From Schaalia odontolytica (GTDB lineage: Bacteria; Actinomycetota; Actinomycetes; Actinomycetales; Actinomycetaceae), in the NCBI GenBank assembly GCA_958415245.1, contig CATYYP010000093.1, forward strand, positions 1-7,119: a stretch of DNA of 7,119 nt, read 5' to 3'. The position numbers and the translations under genes are program-made. This document shows, piece by piece, positions 6,457 through 7,119 of this stretch. Numbering within the stretch: position 1 is the first letter of the stretch; the number at the start of each line of letters is the position of its first letter. The notes beneath the pieces are model-generated. The model was not told the origin of the DNA. It did not search any database and saw only the letters and a list, made by a program, of their open reading frames with translations.

Positions 6457-6497
6457 TGCCCCCGAGACGATTCGAACGTCCGACACCCGCTTTAGGA
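6457..6497 (-). pseudogene. 3' half of tRNA-Arg(CCU), remnant at a probable integration site
   Basis: Reading the - strand from 6497 to 6457, the standard tRNA parts appear in order: U33, anticodon CCT (6496-6494), AA, anticodon-stem 3' strand AGCGG (6491-6487), variable loop GTGTC, T-stem GGACG, T-loop TTCGAAT, T-stem CGTCT, acceptor 3' strand CGGGGGC (6464-6458) and discriminator A (6457). CCA is not encoded. The expected 5' half (GCCCCCG acceptor strand, D-arm, anticodon-stem 5' strand) is absent. The bases before U33 are unrelated, although CTGCC happens to pair at four of five positions with AGCGG. CCT reads the arginine codon AGG. The abrupt loss at the anticodon loop is what a tyrosine recombinase leaves when an element integrates into a tRNA gene. 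An intact copy should stand at the far end of the element. Confidence 0.85.
6457..6497. mobile_element. Putative attachment site (att) of the integrated element
   Basis: The 41 bases of tRNA-Arg(CCU) similarity end sharply in the anticodon loop, and composition changes at the same point. An integrase gene lies about 140 bases away. The anticodon loop to 3' end of tRNA genes is a common target of tyrosine recombinases. The true core may be shorter than 41 bases and can only be fixed by comparison with the other end of the element, which is outside the window. Confidence 0.7.
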
Positions 6498-6569
6498 TGG
6501 CAGGGGACGGCTTTCTGGTTCTTTATCCCTCTCTTTGCCATGATTCTGTGGGTTTCTCGGAGGCTCAGT

Positions 6570-6603
6570 GTTGCTGTATGTTGTTGATTGTCGCTCTATG
6601 TTG
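6570..6603 (+). repeat. Imperfect 14-base direct repeat, 20-base period
   Basis: GTTGCTGTATGTTG (6570-6583) and GTCGCTCTATGTTG (6590-6603) match at 12 of 14 positions, with starts exactly 20 bases apart. TGTTGCT occurs again at 6599-6605. The pair lies between the tRNA remnant and the integrase stop, where recombinase arm-type or excisionase sites are often found. Function is not shown by the sequence. Confidence 0.5.
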
Positions 6604-6607
6604 CTCT

Positions 6608-6645
6608 CAAAGAGAGTAGATAAGAGAGTAGATCTACTCTCTTTG
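6608..6645. repeat. Three copies of AGAGAGTAGAT forming a strong inverted repeat at the integrase stop
   Basis: AGAGAGTAGAT occurs as direct copies at 6611-6621 and 6623-6633 (12-base period) and once inverted at 6632-6642. The second and third copies form a perfect 22-base palindrome (6622-6643). The first and third form a 14-bp stem (6608-6621 with 6632-6645) around a 10-base loop. The inverted copy covers the last codons and stop of the integrase gene. No T-run follows on either strand, so a plain terminator is unlikely. Short oriented repeats beside an att site fit arm-type integrase or excisionase binding sites. Confidence 0.65.
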
Positions 6646-7119
6646 GGTCAGAGTCTCTACTGCCTCCATCATAGGACGAACGTTCACATGATCTGTGTAC
6701 GCACGGGCGTTGACCTTCTCAGTGTGTCCGAAGTATGCAGCTCTGATGTCCGGGCGGAGGTGAGGCGCGGTGATCGTGTTGAGTGCTCCTCGCCAGGCGT
6801 GTGAGCGGATCTTCTTGAGGAAGGCGAGGGCTTCGGATGCGCTCGCCACACCCTCGTAGTAGTCACGTACCGCCTTGTGAACACCTGCCTTATCCCAGGG
6901 CTTACCTGAGTTTGGCTGTGGGATTACGAGTTCCTCATCCTTACCCTTACGTGCAAGGAGGCGCTTTCCAACCTCGGGCACAAGTACGGGAATTGTTCGT
7001 CCGACTTTTGTCTTCGATATCTCGGGCCTGACGGTCACCCATACGACATCGTGGTCATCTTGGGCAACATCTGCCCATGTGATCTGTCGAGCCTCAGAGG
7101 CTCTGAGTCCTGTCGCGAG
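6634..7119 (-). CDS. Tyrosine recombinase (phage-type integrase), C-terminal catalytic domain; 5' end outside window
   Basis: The open frame runs from the window edge to TAG at 6636-6634, giving 161 residues of the catalytic domain. All active-site elements of the lambda-integrase family are visible (numbering from the first visible residue): Arg6 in LATGLRASEARQITW, the beta-hairpin lysine in ISKTKVGRTIPV (K36 or K38), H107-x-x-R110 in RSHAWRGALNT, His132 in FGHTEKVNARAYTDH, and the nucleophile Tyr141. The spacing from His132 to Tyr141 is normal. The protein catalyses site-specific integration and excision through a covalent 3'-phosphotyrosine intermediate. The N-terminal arm-binding and core-binding domains lie beyond base 7119. 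The gene points at the tRNA-Arg remnant, and its 3' end is embedded in an inverted-repeat cluster. It appears intact, so the element may still be mobile. Exact subfamily is not determined. Confidence 0.94.
   Translation of the reverse strand, partial: LATGLRASEARQITWADVAQDDHDVVWVTVRPEISKTKVGRTIPVLVPEVGKRLLARKGKDEELVIPQPNSGKPWDKAGVHKAVRDYYEGVASASEALAFLKKIRSHAWRGALNTITAPHLRPDIRAAYFGHTEKVNARAYTDHVNVRPMMEAVETLTQRE

Larger units (their letters stand above)
6498..7119. mobile_element. Left end of an integrated genomic island or prophage
   Basis: From the tRNA remnant to the window edge the sequence is visibly less GC-rich than the preceding 6.4 kb. It contains a repeat-bearing non-coding strip (6498-6633) and then an integrase gene. 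The far end, cargo genes and element type (phage, integrative and conjugative element, or simple island) are not in view. Confidence 0.75.

Noticed and set aside
5527..6495. 322-codon open frame on the + strand opposite the transporter
   Set aside because: It is extremely rich in D, G, E and H with no membrane or domain pattern, and is the mirror of the transporter's codon bias. Its end (PRDDSNVRHPL) is simply the antisense reading of the tRNA remnant.
6498..6540. Intact tRNA extending rightwards from the remnant (CTGCC pairs with AGCGG at 4 of 5 positions; GGGATAAAGAACC loosely recalls a D-arm)
   Set aside because: No GCCCCCG acceptor strand exists at the required distance, and the anticodon stem has a C-A mismatch next to the loop. 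The partial pairing is more likely chance, or part of the element's own att sequence.
6434..6619. Short + strand frame containing APETIRTSDTRF, and the - strand frame starting at 6541
   Set aside because: Both read through the tRNA-Arg remnant. Peptides of this kind are a well-known annotation artefact of antisense tRNA sequence.
6608..6645. Integrase-side repeats as a CRISPR array or plain terminator
   Set aside because: The units are only 11 bases with no spacers, so not CRISPR. No T-run follows the stem on either strand, so a simple intrinsic terminator is not supported.

Overview
This is a GC-rich chromosomal segment from an actinobacterium. Gene content, high-GC codon use and MscL sequence suggest the Actinomyces/Schaalia group, but that placement is an inference; only 'high-GC actinobacterium' is firm. 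The window is a housekeeping/accessory boundary. Bases 1 to about 6500 look like native chromosome, and from about 6500 rightwards an integrated element begins.

Left part, + strand: the last 83 codons of a 5-formyltetrahydrofolate cyclo-ligase, then a roughly 290-base gap whose second half is a row of four short GC-rich hairpins, then mscL (large-conductance mechanosensitive channel), which ends in a very strong intrinsic terminator (970-1008). This hairpin lies between convergent transcription units.

Middle part, - strand, read right to left: an EamA/DMT-type membrane transporter (5524-6441), a 1404-residue protein (1284-5498) and a 73-residue basic protein (1070-1291). They look like one operon: 25 bases separate the first two genes, and the last two overlap by 8 bases (ATGAGTGA). 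The 1404-residue protein has the whole architecture of the DUF4011 / superfamily-1 helicase / Vsr-like nuclease proteins. However, Walker A, Walker B, the later helicase motifs and the PD-(D/E)XK nuclease residues are all replaced in an otherwise open, well-kept reading frame. It therefore looks like a retained pseudo-enzyme rather than a decaying gene, and it is the most unusual thing in the window.

Right part: 15 bases upstream of the transporter start lies the 3' half of a tRNA-Arg(CCU) gene (6457-6497) whose 5' half is absent. Next come about 130 bases of lower-GC sequence with short direct and inverted repeats, then the C-terminal catalytic domain of a tyrosine recombinase (6634 to the window edge), with all the expected active-site residues visible. 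This is best read as the end of a genomic island or prophage integrated into tRNA-Arg(CCU). The tRNA remnant is one attachment site and the element continues beyond base 7119. In the uninterrupted chromosome the transporter operon would have sat directly behind the tRNA gene, so the insertion has probably changed how the operon is transcribed.
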